DNA from: Diabrotica undecimpunctata
Lineage: Eukaryota > Arthropoda > Insecta > Coleoptera > Chrysomelidae
Direction: 5' to 3'
Assembly (NCBI RefSeq): GCF_040954645.1
Contig: NC_092807.1
Location: 52,171,481 to 52,235,480, forward strand
Length of the DNA stretch: 64,000 bases
Part shown: positions 31,565-42,576 of the stretch, one piece after another
How the letters are laid out: every line of letters begins with the position of its first letter
Numbering within the stretch: position 1 is the first letter of the stretch
The notes under the pieces: generated by a model
What the model saw: the letters and a program-made list of their open reading frames with translations, nothing else
What the model was told of the DNA's origin: nothing
Database searches by the model: none
Position numbers and translations under genes: made by a program

Positions 31565-32664
31565 ATGGTAACCTTTACAACTAAATATAAAATTCAAATT
31601 ATTAAATGGCATCACTCTGGAAGTAGTGCCAAGGATATAATCAGCAGGTTATCGTTTTCATTCAAAGGCCCTGTACCAATAAAATCTACAATTTACAACA
31701 TTATTTTTAAATTAAAAAAAAACTGGTTGTGTCAATAAGTTTAGAACACTCACGGCGTTTTGCAGCCGTGCGTTTGATGAAAATCAACCAGCACTTGCAA
31801 TTAATGAAGATTGGGAACAGCTTGAAACTGTTGTATGTAGTCTAACTGAAATCAATTTTCCTTGTAATAGCACCCCAATTTCAAGAGATACGAAATATTT
31901 TAAAAAGAGACAAGTACCATTGCTACAAATTGCAAAAAACTCTGTTTTTTGGAACAGGAAATTTTCCCTGTTGATTATGAACGAAGGATGGTGTTTTGTG
32001 AGGACATGATGGAACGCAATAATTGTGACAAAGAATTTATGAAAACAATCTTGTTTACAGATGAGTCTTCTTTTTCTTTAACTGGCCATCTCAATCCATC
32101 TGTTACCGTAGGCTACTCTACAGAAAATAAGCACATAAGTGTTCCTTGCAAAACACAATACCGTCAAAAAGTAAACGTCTGGGCTGGTATTTTAGGTGAC
32201 AACGTAATTGGCCCTTTTTTCAATTGTGGGCACTTTGTGTCGTTGTAAATACCTAGATCTCCTGAGAAATCACATAATTCCAGCAATTCGAGCATTACCC
32301 ATTAATATGGATGAAATTTGGTTGCAGCAAGATGATTGTACAGCTCACAATGCACGGGAGGTGTTAGATTTTTTTAAACGTTACGTTTTCAGATAGAGTT
32401 ATTAGTACAAAAGGTACCATAAAACTGCCACCTCGCTCTCCTGATCTTGCACCTTTAAACTTTTTTGTATGGGCTTATGCGAAGCAACAAATTTACCGAC
32501 ATGAGCATGAACGTGCCGGAAATTTAGACGAATTACTTCAAAAAATTAATCAAGCCTTTCAAAGCATAACACCCAGAATGTTGTCGAACACTCGAAAGCA
32601 ATTATAGAATAGATTGGGCTACTGCTTGGCTGAACATGGTGGACCTTTTCAAAATTTAATTTAA
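31565..32664 (+). pseudogene. Second DD41D-like Tc1/mariner transposase pseudogene
   Basis: It starts MVTFTTKYKIQIIKWHHSGS, parallel to the pseudogene at 23844. Core motifs are ILFTDESSFSLTGHLNPS (first Asp), KVNVWAGILGDNVIGPFF, WLQQDDCTAHNAREV (second Asp) and RSPDLAPLNFFVWAY, where the third acidic residue is Asn. It ends GYCLAEHGGPFQNLI then TAA. Several frameshifts and stops. The shared ends (GYC...GG.F) show that both copies derive from one family. Confidence 0.8.
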
Positions 32665-32980
32665 AATAGTTTTAATTAAAATTATAAAATAGTTATTTAT
32701 TAGAATAAATTGTTTTAATTTATGCCGTTAAGAATTTATATTATGTTATTTTTTATGAATTGAGATTAAAAAAACTGTTGATTTAATCGAAGATATGAAC
32801 CTGATTTTAAATCTTATAAACTTTTTTTCGGTAAAAATGTACAGACAAGACTGCCCATAGTGCTTATGGGTCACAGACATGTGGTTACATGTTATTCTCT
32901 CGGACATTGTCTATATAATATTGTTTTTTTCAATCGTTTCGTTATCGTAGTCCCTATAGTCAGATAATTTTTTTCCAAAC

Positions 32981-32982
<2 letters not shown>

Positions 32983-33020
<38 letters not shown>
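32983..33020. repeat. (TA)n microsatellite
   Basis: Short TA dinucleotide run. Confidence 0.95.
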
Positions 33021-33026
<6 letters not shown>

Positions 33027-33285
33027 TTATTCTAAATAGTAAATTGGAAATGTTTGCCATGTACCGAAATGTACAGAAATTAATCTTGTCTATCTAGTTC
33101 AATATTTTTGCAATGTTCATACCAATAACGTTCAATTACTGTTTTTATTTAAAAATTTAGCAGTTAAAATTATTTCGTGTCTTTGCTAATTAAGATTTTC
33201 ACTAAATTATTAACTTAACAAAAACTTACATGTAGCACTAAAAATATCACAATTAAAATGTCAAAACCAAACGATATTTATTGAC

Positions 33286-33435
33286 CAGTAGCGCACCTAG
33301 AATTTTCCTCTGAGAGGGGGTTTTGGTTGGGCACCGAAATTTTTTTTATGATGCTACCTCTATTTTGAGTCCTTAAAATTTGTGAGTAACAGTGTCGGAA
33401 TAGCACCCCCAAACCCCCCCCTTGGTGCGCCATTG
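33286..33435. mobile_element. hAT-like MITE, 150 bp
   Basis: The ends CAGTAGCGCACCTAG and CTTGGTGCGCCATTG are imperfect inverted repeats starting CAG-T-(A/G)-GCGCACC, typical of hAT. They are flanked by TTATTGAC and TTATTAAC, an 8-bp TSD with one mismatch. The interior is G- and C-run rich and has no ORF. Confidence 0.75.
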
Positions 33436-33646
33436 TTATTAACGACAATAAATCGATGAATAAGAATAATGTATACGTATATCCAATACTTATTAATTAT
33501 CACAGTATCACGAAATATATGACGAGAAGCTAATTAACCCAAGTGGTGCCGACGTTGCCAGATTTTCTTCAACTAGATTTTAGCCCGATTTTTAAATGAT
33601 GGAGGCGTGATAATCCTCTTGCAACACATAAAGGCGTAAGGTAAAC

Positions 33647-33857
33647 ACATCGTAACCATCAAAATGAAAATTTTACAAGTGACGATTTGTTTTGAATAAA
33701 ATCTTCCCTTTTATTAACAAATGAATGAAATATTTTTGTAGTTATTTTTTAAAAGAAATAAATACTATGAGTATTTGATTCGTTAATATCAAGGAATACA
33801 TACTTTATTTACAACAAAACTTCACTTGTAAAATTTTTATATTGACGGTTACGATGT
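33647..33857. mobile_element. Small MITE nested in the inverted-repeat element
   Basis: ACATCGTAACC(A)TCAA through ATTTTACAAGTGA at 33647-33683 recurs as reverse complement at 33820-33857. The 210-bp interior has no ORF. Confidence 0.65.
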
Positions 33858-34014
33858 TATTCCGTTAATATTAAAAGGAAAAGGTCAAAGGTCTGTTTGA
33901 CTCGTAGTATTAATTGTAATTTTTTTATTATTTAAAAGCAACTGTTGCAAAATGTGCTTAGTATAATAAATTACATTACATTACATTCTCATTTACATTC
34001 AATTACATTCTCAT

Positions 34015-34262
34015 TCGCTTCACTGCGAGTGGTTCAGTGGATTTGGGTTCGGTCCCAGCTCGGTGTACAGAAAATCAAAAAGTCTAACGCAGCAGTTTAA
34101 AATTCTAGATGAATCTGCGGCTTAGACTAGAATGTGCTGGTGTCTGATCGGCCTATGGTGGAGCAGTACGGCAAGAGATAAGGGCTTGCGGCTCGGTGAT
34201 ACTCCTCCATAGATCCCAACCGGAAGGGCGTGACGCCTAAAATACCGGGTATACATATATAA
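34015..34262 (+). repeat. Candidate SINE or LINE 3'-tail repeat
   Basis: A GC-richer block in AT-rich DNA. It begins TCGCTTCACTGCGAGTGGTT with GGGTTCGGTCCCAGC as a B-box-like site, passes CCTATGGTGGAGCAGTACGG and ends near AAATACCGGGTATACATATA. An ATTAC run precedes it. A-to-B box spacing is too short for a standard tRNA head, so the class is open. Confidence 0.4.
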
Positions 34263-34519
34263 TAAATTACAACATTCGTACATAAAAACTACAAAACAAT
34301 TCTATTTAAGAAATTTTAATTTTCAAGTTGCAACACAATAATAATTCGACACATGTCGTGACGGTGATACAGATTTAAATATAAAAAATGATTCTTCATT
34401 GGAATGTAATGAATTTTCTTTAATATCGCTGAGTTCTTGGTTAGTAGATCTCATAAGACTAGGATTTCCTTGCACTCTCTTCTTTTTATGGAAAAAATCT
34501 GATTTGTGAATCAATATGC

Positions 34520-34969
34520 CGTTTTAGTTTCTAGAATTCTAAAACGACCAGAAATAAATGTTGAACACTCTAGGAGAGAATTTTGTAAGTAAGGAAAAAA
34601 AGAAAAACAATTTTTTTACCTTTGCTGTGGAACTCTGATTATTAGTTTTAAACCTATAATGTTCTTATCTTCCTTTTTTAAATTAATATGTTTTGAATCA
34701 AAAGTATGAACATAATGATTTTTTTGCCATTCTACAAGCATGGTGTTATTTTCAATAACTACTTTTATTGTACTAGTACATGAATTGCTCATCTTATGTG
34801 ATCCTTGACTCTTTTTTTTTGTAATAATATAGACCTTTGTTGTCTTTTTTGGGACATAACCTATAAGAATAAATCTATGAATATTTAATTATTCAGTTAA
34901 ATATTTTAACATATTTGATTTACTACTATTACATTTAAAATAAAGTATTGCTCCAGTGGTAGTCTTACC
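34520..34969 (-). pseudogene. Exon-like segments with possible FLYWCH/FAR1-like zinc finger
   Basis: On the minus strand a segment 34860-34620 is open and bounded by a TTCTTATAG acceptor and an AAAG/GTAAAA donor. It reads GYVPKKTTKVYIITKKKSQG, then SNSCTSTIKVVIEN and VEWQKNHYVHTFDSK. The C...NHxxxH pattern after KSQG-S resembles the FLYWCH/FAR1 type zinc finger I know from transposon-derived insect proteins. An AAG/GTAAGA donor at 34969 and a CTCCTAG acceptor at 34570 suggest neighbouring exons, but these soon hit stops. Probably a decayed transposase DNA-binding part; function is inference. Confidence 0.35.
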
Positions 34970-35178
34970 TTTAAAATGTCAGAGCAATTGTTTGCAATTT
35001 TGATTTCTCATTTCCAGTCTTTAAAGTCTCAAAGTCTGCTTTTTTCCAAGTAAATCACATAACTTCACATTTCACATTGCCTTGTGTTTTGGTTGTCAGT
35101 TGTGACTGACAGAAGACCAACACATCACCATTTGGCAACGTCGGAATCACTTGGGCTAATTAGCCTCTCGTAATATAT

Positions 35179-36100
35179 GCATCTCGACTCAACGCTAACC
35201 TATACAAATTTTTGTCATGATATTGAGGTTGTGTGCAATGCGGCTAATATGGGCACCTACAGGTTTCAAATATGGCCGTAAGGGCCAGAAGCCCTTTATT
35301 TCGATCAATCACTAGTTGCATTCTTTTTCATTTCAGCCATGCAACGAAACGAACCTAAGTATCAGAGAAAAAACTTAAGAAAAAAATGGAAGGCTGAAGA
35401 CATGGATGTTGTTAGCAATAAACCAATTTGTTGAAAATTTGTAGTAGTTTCAACGTACCAAGATGGACTTTACAAATATTCTTGAAAATTCAGAAGACTA
35501 GAAGCTCATTTTGCAATTTTGCAATATTATGTAGATATTAATTAAATATTAAATAGCAATTATTTCTACATCGTACTTGTAACTCCATCTAATTGCGACG
35601 GCACGGCTGTGTCCTACCTACTTGGTATCAATCACTCCGCCACCACTGTCGCGTCACCCCACGTGGAAAGTCAAGGTTTGCTTTAAACTACATTATAATT
35701 TGTAAACATTATATTGTTGCTGATATATTCAAATACGTTTATAATAACATAGTTATCTTCATTGTTGCGAATTTATATCTTTTGAGCTGAACTATTTGAT
35801 CTTAGAAGATGGACCAAGAAAATTTTAGAATGAAGACTGATGCCTATGGTAAACGAACACGACGAGACGATCGGATACAATGAAATTATTTACGAGAGGC
35901 CTATGTTCAGTATTGGAATCAAAACGGCTAATGATGATGATTTGATCCTGTGTCGCGTTTTAAACTTTCATACTTTTTACCTGTTAACAACATTTTACGT
36001 GTATTTAAACATTTATTTTATCGTATTTACTTTATTGTATAATTATATTTTTTACCACAGATTCTATTTCATTGGGTTTATTAATAATTAATCATCCCAA
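35179..36100. other. Intergenic; no gene seen
   Basis: AT-rich with a short GC-richer patch near 35595-35680. Short frames here have no family resemblance. Confidence 0.6.
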
Positions 36101-36201
36101 ATTTAGCCATACGGCTTTCACTCCCTTTTAGGGGAAAATTCACTTACCCCAGATATCTACGGTATCAAAAGGGTTAAGCTCTCTTTTCGTGTTATCGAGC
36201 C

Positions 36202-38092
36202 CTAGGTGACTTGGTGTGCTGGTGTATTTCCCAAAACTGTTCGTACAAATCTGGATGTTGAGATTAGTACAACTTTCCGTAGGGTCTTGTAGAGATGTTC
36301 ATTCAGACCCAGATTTTTTATGTTTTCTAGGAGGTTCTTCGGAGTGACTCCAGTAGTAGAGAGAATCATAGGTATTGTCTGGGCACTTTCCATTCTCCAT
36401 TGTCTTCGTATTTGAATTTCCAGATCCCTGTAATTGGCGATCTTTTCGTTCTGTTTACCACGAAGATTATTGTTGTTGGGTATCGCCACATTAATTAGTG
36501 TTGCTTGTCTCTTTAGCTTATTAACTAGTATGAGATCTAGTCTATTATGTACCACTGTTTGGTCTCTGAGCACAGTGCGGTCCCAGTATAGCTTGTAGTT
36601 GTTATTCTCAAGTATACTTTCAGGAACGTATTGATAATATGGGAGATGGCTTTTTGGAGAAGTCCCAGTTTGATGGCTATCTCTTGATGAAGGATATTTA
36701 GGGTCATGCTGTAGCTTATATTCAGTTGTAGCAAATGCCTGGCAGCCCCGGTAAGATGTTGGATAGTTTCTTGGGCTTCACATCCATATCGGCATTTGTC
36801 GTTTTGTACCTGAGGGTCTTTGACGATATATTTCAGGTAATTTTTGGTTGGTATAACCTGATCCTGAATGGTCAGTAGTGAACCTTCTGTTTTAGAGAAC
36901 ATCTTTCCTGATGTCAGCCAATAGTTCGACGCTATATTGTCGACATAGTCTTGACTGACTTCATTCGGATATCGCCCGTGCAGTTTGATCGGTGTTGTGT
37001 TATCTACTGCACAAATCGCGCGATGAAGAGTAGATGTCTCTGCCTGCACCTGAAAATAAGTTCGCAAATTAGTAATCTGTTTTTCTAGTAGCTCACTTAT
37101 ATCCATAAGTCCTCGTCCTCCTAAATACCGCGGTAATGTCGTTCTTTCTACTGCACTTCGAGGATGGTGTTTTTGTGCCTTTGTGAGGTGTGTTCGTACT
37201 TTTCTCTGAAGAGTTTCTATATCCGTTTTAGTCCACTTAATAATCCCAAATGAGTAGCTAAACGCGGAAAATGCGTAGGTGTTTAATGCCTTGAACAAAT
37301 TTTTACTATTAAGATGTGAACGAAGTAGCTGTTTTACACTGCGTATGAACTCTGATGTTAATTCAATTTTCATTTGTTTATGGTCAATTTTCCGCGCTTA
37401 ATTTACTCCTAGATATTTATACATGTCGTTTTCGCCCACAGCCTCGATGTTTTAGCCATTTTGCATATCGAATCCTCCGGGCTGAATCTTTCCCTTGACT
37501 ATATTTAGTATACATTTGTCTAACCCAAAGTGCATACTGATATCATTTGAAAACGTTTCGACAGTTTTTAGCATTTGATCTAAGTGATTTCGAGTGGAAG
37601 CCATTAGTTTCAAATCATCCATATACAACAGATGATTAAGCAGAAAGCAGATTCATAGCTAAACAGAACCACAATGGACACAGCGAGTCTCCTTGGAATA
37701 GGCCGCGGTTAATTGCGATATTTTCTGTTTCGATATTGCTTTCACCAGGTATTTGGAGGTGAATTTCAGTCTTCCAATCTGTCATTATATGTCTTAAAAA
37801 GGTCACTATATTATCATCGAATTTATATATTCTTAATATATCTACCAGCCATTTATGCGGCACTGAGTGAAAGGCTTTCTTATAGTCAATAAAGGCAGTG
37901 AAGAGGTTCCTTTTTTTGGTGTATGCCTGGTTAGAAACGATTGAGTCGATAATAAGTTATTCTTTGCAACCCACGGAACCCTTAGCGCATCCTTTCTGTT
38001 GAGGTTCTATGATATTGTTTAGAGCGCAGTGTTGGTAGATACGCTGGTCCACACAGGATGTGACCAATTTGTACAAAGTTGGAAGACACGTA
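36202..38092 (-). pseudogene. R4/Dong-like LINE ORF remnant
   Basis: Read on the minus strand from 38092: TSCVDQRIYQHCALNNIIEP, QQKGCAKGSVGCKE, FIDYKKAFHSVPHKWLVDIL, RGLFQGDSLCPLWFCLAMN (RT motif), then a decayed stretch where the catalytic box is lost, MKIELTSEFIRSVKQLLRS and a long thumb/connection region. Near the end are a CCHC-like KCRYGCEAQETIQHLTGAAR and a restriction-like endonuclease (RLDLILVNKLKRQATLINVA; the usual Pro-Asp is Leu-Asp). RLE-type endonuclease at the C-terminus is characteristic of R2/R4 elements. The main frames are 37863-37636, 37373-36537 and 36573-36202. Confidence 0.8.
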
Positions 38093-38439
38093 ATTATATT
38101 AATTATATTAATTTTAGTATTAATTGAATGTGTAGTTTATGCCTAATTTTACTTTTCAATTGCATTTATTAGTCTTTACATATAATATAAATTCATTCGT
38201 TTGTGCTCGATTGCATGCTGTGTACCGTTATTCGTATAATAGGTAACCATTTGCTGAAATAAAGAGGTGTATTCTCCTAGTGGAATAGAAATGTTAGAAT
38301 TTCCACCACTACCGAACACTGAATATTCCTGCGGTCAACCCTTCTACTAGTTTGGACATGTTCGTCAACCAGGTATGGGTCGAGAGTTTTCTCTGTTCCA
38401 TTCCTCTCGTTGACACTTAGAAAGTTACTTTAAGCTTAT
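38093..38439. other. Intergenic; no gene seen
   Basis: AT-rich at first, then a GC-richer part ending near 38420. It could be LTR material, but I see no matching partner. Confidence 0.5.
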
Positions 38440-39010
38440 ATTTGAGTACCATAAGGCCATAAATCATCATCTATTTGGCATCCCAAAATTTCTCATCTCT
38501 CCATAGTTGCTGTTGGTGTGCCCCTCATAGTCCCTGTGATTCCGAGGCAAGCAAGTTTTTGCACCCTGCTTAATTTCAGAATGACACTTTTTTGCTGCAC
38601 CTTTGCACACCATACTACTGATGTATATGTAATTGTGGGTTTTACTACTATGTTATAAATCCAATATAATATTTCTGGTCTTAAACCTCACATGTTTCCA
38701 CGGGTGCTTTTGGCTACTACTGTTCTCTTGGTTATTCGTTCTATATGCTGATTCTAAGTAAGCCTTGCGTCTAATATTACCTTAAGATACTTTACTTCAA
38801 TCACCAGATTTAAACGTGTACCGTTTAGGTTTAGAGGACTCAATCCCTCTAAATTTCTCCTTTTTTTAAATTTCATGATCTTGAGCTTCAGAGGAGTGAT
38901 GTTAAATCCTATATTTGAACCATTCTGTAATTACAGTCAGAGCCTGTCTCTGACTGTGCCAATAAACTTGCTGTGGGCTAAGGTGACTAGGTCATCAGTA
39001 TCGTTGCTGA
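38440..39010 (-). pseudogene. R1/LOA-like LINE fragment (post-catalytic RT region)
   Basis: The minus strand reads, with few stops, NITPLKLKIMKFKKRRNLEG, LNLNGTRLNLVIEVKYLKVI, LDARLT-NQHIERITKR, GLRPEILYWIYNIVVKPTIT, YTSVVWCAKVQQKS and LSRVQKLACLGITGTMRGTP. This is the thumb region after the catalytic box of R1/LOA/I-type LINEs. Both ends are missing. Confidence 0.75.
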
Positions 39011-39627
39011 GTCTAGCTATCAGCACTTAAAATCCGAAGAACAAATCTGAAAGGGACGATGTAGATAAAATATGACTATTGAGGTCGTAAAATCAGAATG
39101 GCTTTGATTATAATCCTACTTCATTTTATGAACCGTGATAAAAGCAGGTGAGACTGAAACTAACACGGATCGAATTATGCTCCCAATTTTGATATTGCAT
39201 TGCTGTGGTTCGCCTTCTGACGAAATAAAATGCAGTTATTCGTAAATAGCTTAACGTTGTTTAAAAAACTAAAAGATAAAAAAGAAAAAATATAGTAGAC
39301 CTGCAACAAATATTTAATTTAAAATATCAGGTATTATCTTAATATAACTGAATCAAGTTATTAATATTACGTCAATAAGCAGATCTACTAAAGATTAAAT
39401 TTTCCGCCTAAATATAATATTTTTATATTGGAGTTGGTAGTGATATGTTTGAATTTATAAGGTTTGTACAATTTATGCTACTATACTAATAATATCCAGC
39501 CTTATTTGAGTTCTTTTGTAAACTACGAGTAGTGCATTGAATATGAATGTTGTTTTATTAAAATAAAAATCGGTTTGTCGATTTAATTTTTATATTTCTT
39601 CAGCTAGGATATTCTTCTGTCTTCGTC
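39011..39627. other. Intergenic; no gene seen
   Basis: AT-rich, no long frames, no repeats noticed. Confidence 0.6.
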
Positions 39628-39631
39628 TTAT

Positions 39632-41663
39632 TTATATTTTCGTGCATTTTTGTGTGCATTTTCGTACAACTTTTTTCCAATTTGTTCGGTCTTCCATCAA
39701 CCTAGGGTCAAATGGAATGTTCATTTTCCGGAGATCTGCTTGGATGTTATCTCTCCATCGCATTCTGGGACGTCCGAGTGGTCTTTTGCCTGTGGGCATC
39801 CCTTCCCATACCAGTTTTACAAGTCTATGGTTATGCAGTCTGTGCACGTGGCCTGCCCATCTTAGTCGCTGTGATTTAATTTCTTGGACAATATCGGCGT
39901 CATTGTAGAGTGCTTTTAATTCGATATTGGTTTTTAAGTATTTTTCGTTCAAAGCGTCTGAGCTTTTCTTCGTTTGCTTTGGTCATGGTCCACGTTTCGC
40001 ATCCGTATGTTATTACAGGTCTGACGATGGATTTATAGATTTTGTTCTTTGAACTTCTTGTAAGATTTTTTGATTTTATAAGCTTATCCAGTGCGAATAG
40101 ACAGCGGTTTGCAGATTGGATTCTGTCTTTTATTTCTTCAGTAACATTGTTTTCAGCTGTGATTACGGCCCCCAGATACTTAAAACGTTGTACTCTTTCA
40201 AAATTGAAGGTGTTGATCGTCACATTTTGTCCTATTCTGTCTCTTCGTGTCGTTCTATTTATACACATGTATTTCGTCTTCTCTTCATTAATCTTCAGCC
40301 CTACTTCACTTGTTGCTCCTTCCACCTTGTTGAAGATGTCTTTCGTGGATAGAATGAAGTCTCCAACGAGATCTATGTCATCTGCATATGCGAGTAATAG
40401 CTTGGGACCTTGAACCGATAGCAATTCTGTTTTTATTTCGGCCGACCTCATGGCTTTCTCTAATACAATGTTAAAAAGTAGTGGAGATAACGCATCACCC
40501 TGTTTGAGTCCACTGTTGATTTCAAAGCTGCCAGATAGTTTATTATTTACACGTACTTTAGATATTCCACCCTCCATACAGACTTTGGTCATCCGAATTA
40601 GTTTCTTTGGTATTGAGAGCTCCGCCATGGCATTCCATACTTGGCTTCTTTCTACGCTATCATATGCCTGTCGAAAGTCTATGAAAAGATTGGGTATGGG
40701 TCTGTTATACTCCCAACCCTTTTCTAGAAGTTGTCTCAGCGCGAATAGTTGATCTATTGTTGATCTGTTTGCATAAGGGATTAGTCTACTAAGAATGATG
40801 TTTGAGAGGGTTTTATATGCCGTGTTTAGGAGTGAAATTCCTCTATAATTCGCGCACTTTGTTTTATCCCCTTTTTTGTGGATGGGCACTATTATGTTTT
40901 CCTTCCATCGTGCTGGTATTCTTTCTTCTAACCATATGTGCGGAAGTTCTGCTGGTATATTGTCCGTACCCGGCGCTTTGTGATTTTTCAGCTTATTTAA
41001 GGCCTTTTGGGTTTCTTCAATGAAGGGATTGTTGATGGGCATGTCCGCTGTGATATAGATCTCTTCTTTGTGCTGTTTTTCCTGTATGATGTTTAGAAGG
41101 TCCCTAAAATACTCTTTTCATTCTTCAGTTACTCCTTTACCGTCGATTATCATACGGCCTTGATTGTCTCTCAGGGTATGGATGGAATTGGTTCTAGGTC
41201 CTCTTTTCTCAGAGGACATTGCTTTATAGAATTCTCTGAAGCCTGGTTTGGACCGGTCTCTCTCCATAGCTTCATATTTTTGTTGTTCATAGTTTCTTTT
41301 CTTTGTGCGTATTATTTTTCCTGTTTCTTTTCGGCAGTCGTCATATTCCTTTTTACTTTGGTCTGTTTGCAGTTGTATCCAAGTCTTCCTTACTGTTTGT
41401 CTTTTTTCTAGCTGTTTCCGACATTCCTCGTCATACCATGTTTTTGCCCTCTTCTGCCTACTCCTTCCAAAGATCTTGTCCGCTGTCTTGGTTATTATTT
41501 CGGCAGTCGTTTCCCATAGCTGTTCTATATCATTGTATTCTCTTTCAGAGTTCAAGATTTGATCAAGTTGTTCTCTATAGTTTTATTGTTTCTCTGTATT
41601 GTGCATTTCGTCCATGTTCCATTGTGGGTTTATTGTTGTTTTATTGTATTGTATATTGTATAA
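39632..41663 (-). pseudogene. RTE-like LINE, reverse transcriptase part
   Basis: Minus-strand frames 41555-41118, 41042-39900 and 39952-39632 form one ORF with a stop near 41117 and a frameshift near 39950. Motifs in order: KTWYDEECRKQLEKR, KLKNHKAPGTDNIPAEL, KGDKTKCANYRGISLLN, FIDFRQAYDSVERSQVWNAM, NSGLKQGDALSPLLFN, LLLAYADDIDLVGD (catalytic), EEKTKYMCINRT, FKYLGAVITAEN, ITYGCETWTMTK, RLRWAGHVHRLHNHRLVK and GKRPLGRPRMRWRDNI. Two internal deletions (after PAEL and before NRSTIDQ) remove parts of the fingers. Its 5' endonuclease half lies at 45699-46196, on the far side of an inserted DNA transposon. Confidence 0.88.
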
Positions 41664-41691
41664 GGGTCATTGTTTTGAAAATGTACATTTT
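41664..41691 (+). repeat. Left TIR of the Sola-like element
   Basis: GGGTCATTG then TTTTG then the palindrome AAAATGTACATTTT. Three mismatches to the right TIR. Confidence 0.9.
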
Positions 41692-41844
41692 GATGTCCTT
41701 CAAGCAAAAATAAGGTATAATAACAAAAAATAATTATCAGAATATTACACTCAAATAAAGTGCATTAAAACCTAAGTTCCTATGATTTTTTAAATTCCAC
41801 AAATAAAATCTACTCTGTATTTTTTTTTAATTAAAGGGTTCAAT

Positions 41845-42420
41845 TCTCACTTTCGTTAATGTCCCCACCTTGTTCATATAAGCTTTGAAATAGAAAAACA
41901 GCATTCTAATATATTACATCTAAATAAATAATTACAGAAAATTATAAAATGGCTGACATTATTTCTTAGTTTTATCATTCTCTATAAAATAATTTATTTT
42001 ATAGTTTAAAATTCGATTTTTATAGGTGTCCTCATCATTCATTCTCACTTTCGTTAATAGAATTATTATTTGACATAAATTTAGTTAGTCGGCGCTGACA
42101 GTGTGACATTAAAAGTGTTTTGACAAGTCTTGTTTAATTTAATTAAATCCTTGAGAGAGGTATGTTGTTCTGTGAAATTTAACAAATATTAACAGTAAAA
42201 CGGTGTTAAGACCCACAAACGGTAAGCATAATGTTTCACTTTTGTTAATAAGTATATTTAAAAAAAAAATTTAATCAATAATGTTTGCAAACGGTATATG
42301 CTAGGAAATTAAGCAAAGTAGTTATTTTTAAAATGGCGTCACCATCCAAACAATTTACCCGGGATTTGACGGGAAATTTATAATAAAACCTCACTTAAGT
42401 TAATCTCACTTGCGTTAATT
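41845..42420 (+). repeat. Subterminal CTCACTT(T/G)CGTTAA repeats, left side
   Basis: Copies at about 41845-41859, 42043-42057, 42234-42249 (CACTTTTGTTAA), 42389-42403 (CTCACTTAAGTTAA) and 42404-42418, all in the same orientation. A degraded inverse copy, GTTAACGAAATTGAG, is near 42427. Such clustered motifs are candidate transposase binding sites. Confidence 0.75.
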
Positions 42421-42576
42421 TATGTGTTAACGAAATTGAGAAAAAGTTAACATAAATGAAGTTTGATTAAATTTTTATAAAATGTTCTTATTTTGTACTT
42501 AAATCTTGATAACATATTTTCTAAAAAATAAACATATATTTTTTTAATTTAATATGCTATTTTGAAGTTTTTAGAC

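Larger units (their letters stand above)
33514..35178. mobile_element. Inverted-repeat element of about 1.66 kb, type uncertain
   Basis: The left end (ATATATGACGAGAAGCTAAT, then TAACCCAAGTGGTGCCGACG) matches the reverse complement of the right end through GCTAATTAGCCCAAGTG and CCGACGTTGCCA over roughly 45 bp. Inside are a nested MITE (33647-33857), a repeat with tRNA-like box (about 34015-34262) and minus-strand exon-like segments. Long arms and a possible 8-bp flank fit a Mutator-like element, but this is inference. Confidence 0.55.

Noticed and set aside
35840..36091. 83-codon frame starting with ATG
   Set aside because: The second half is AT-driven hydrophobic translation; no homology or regulatory context seen.
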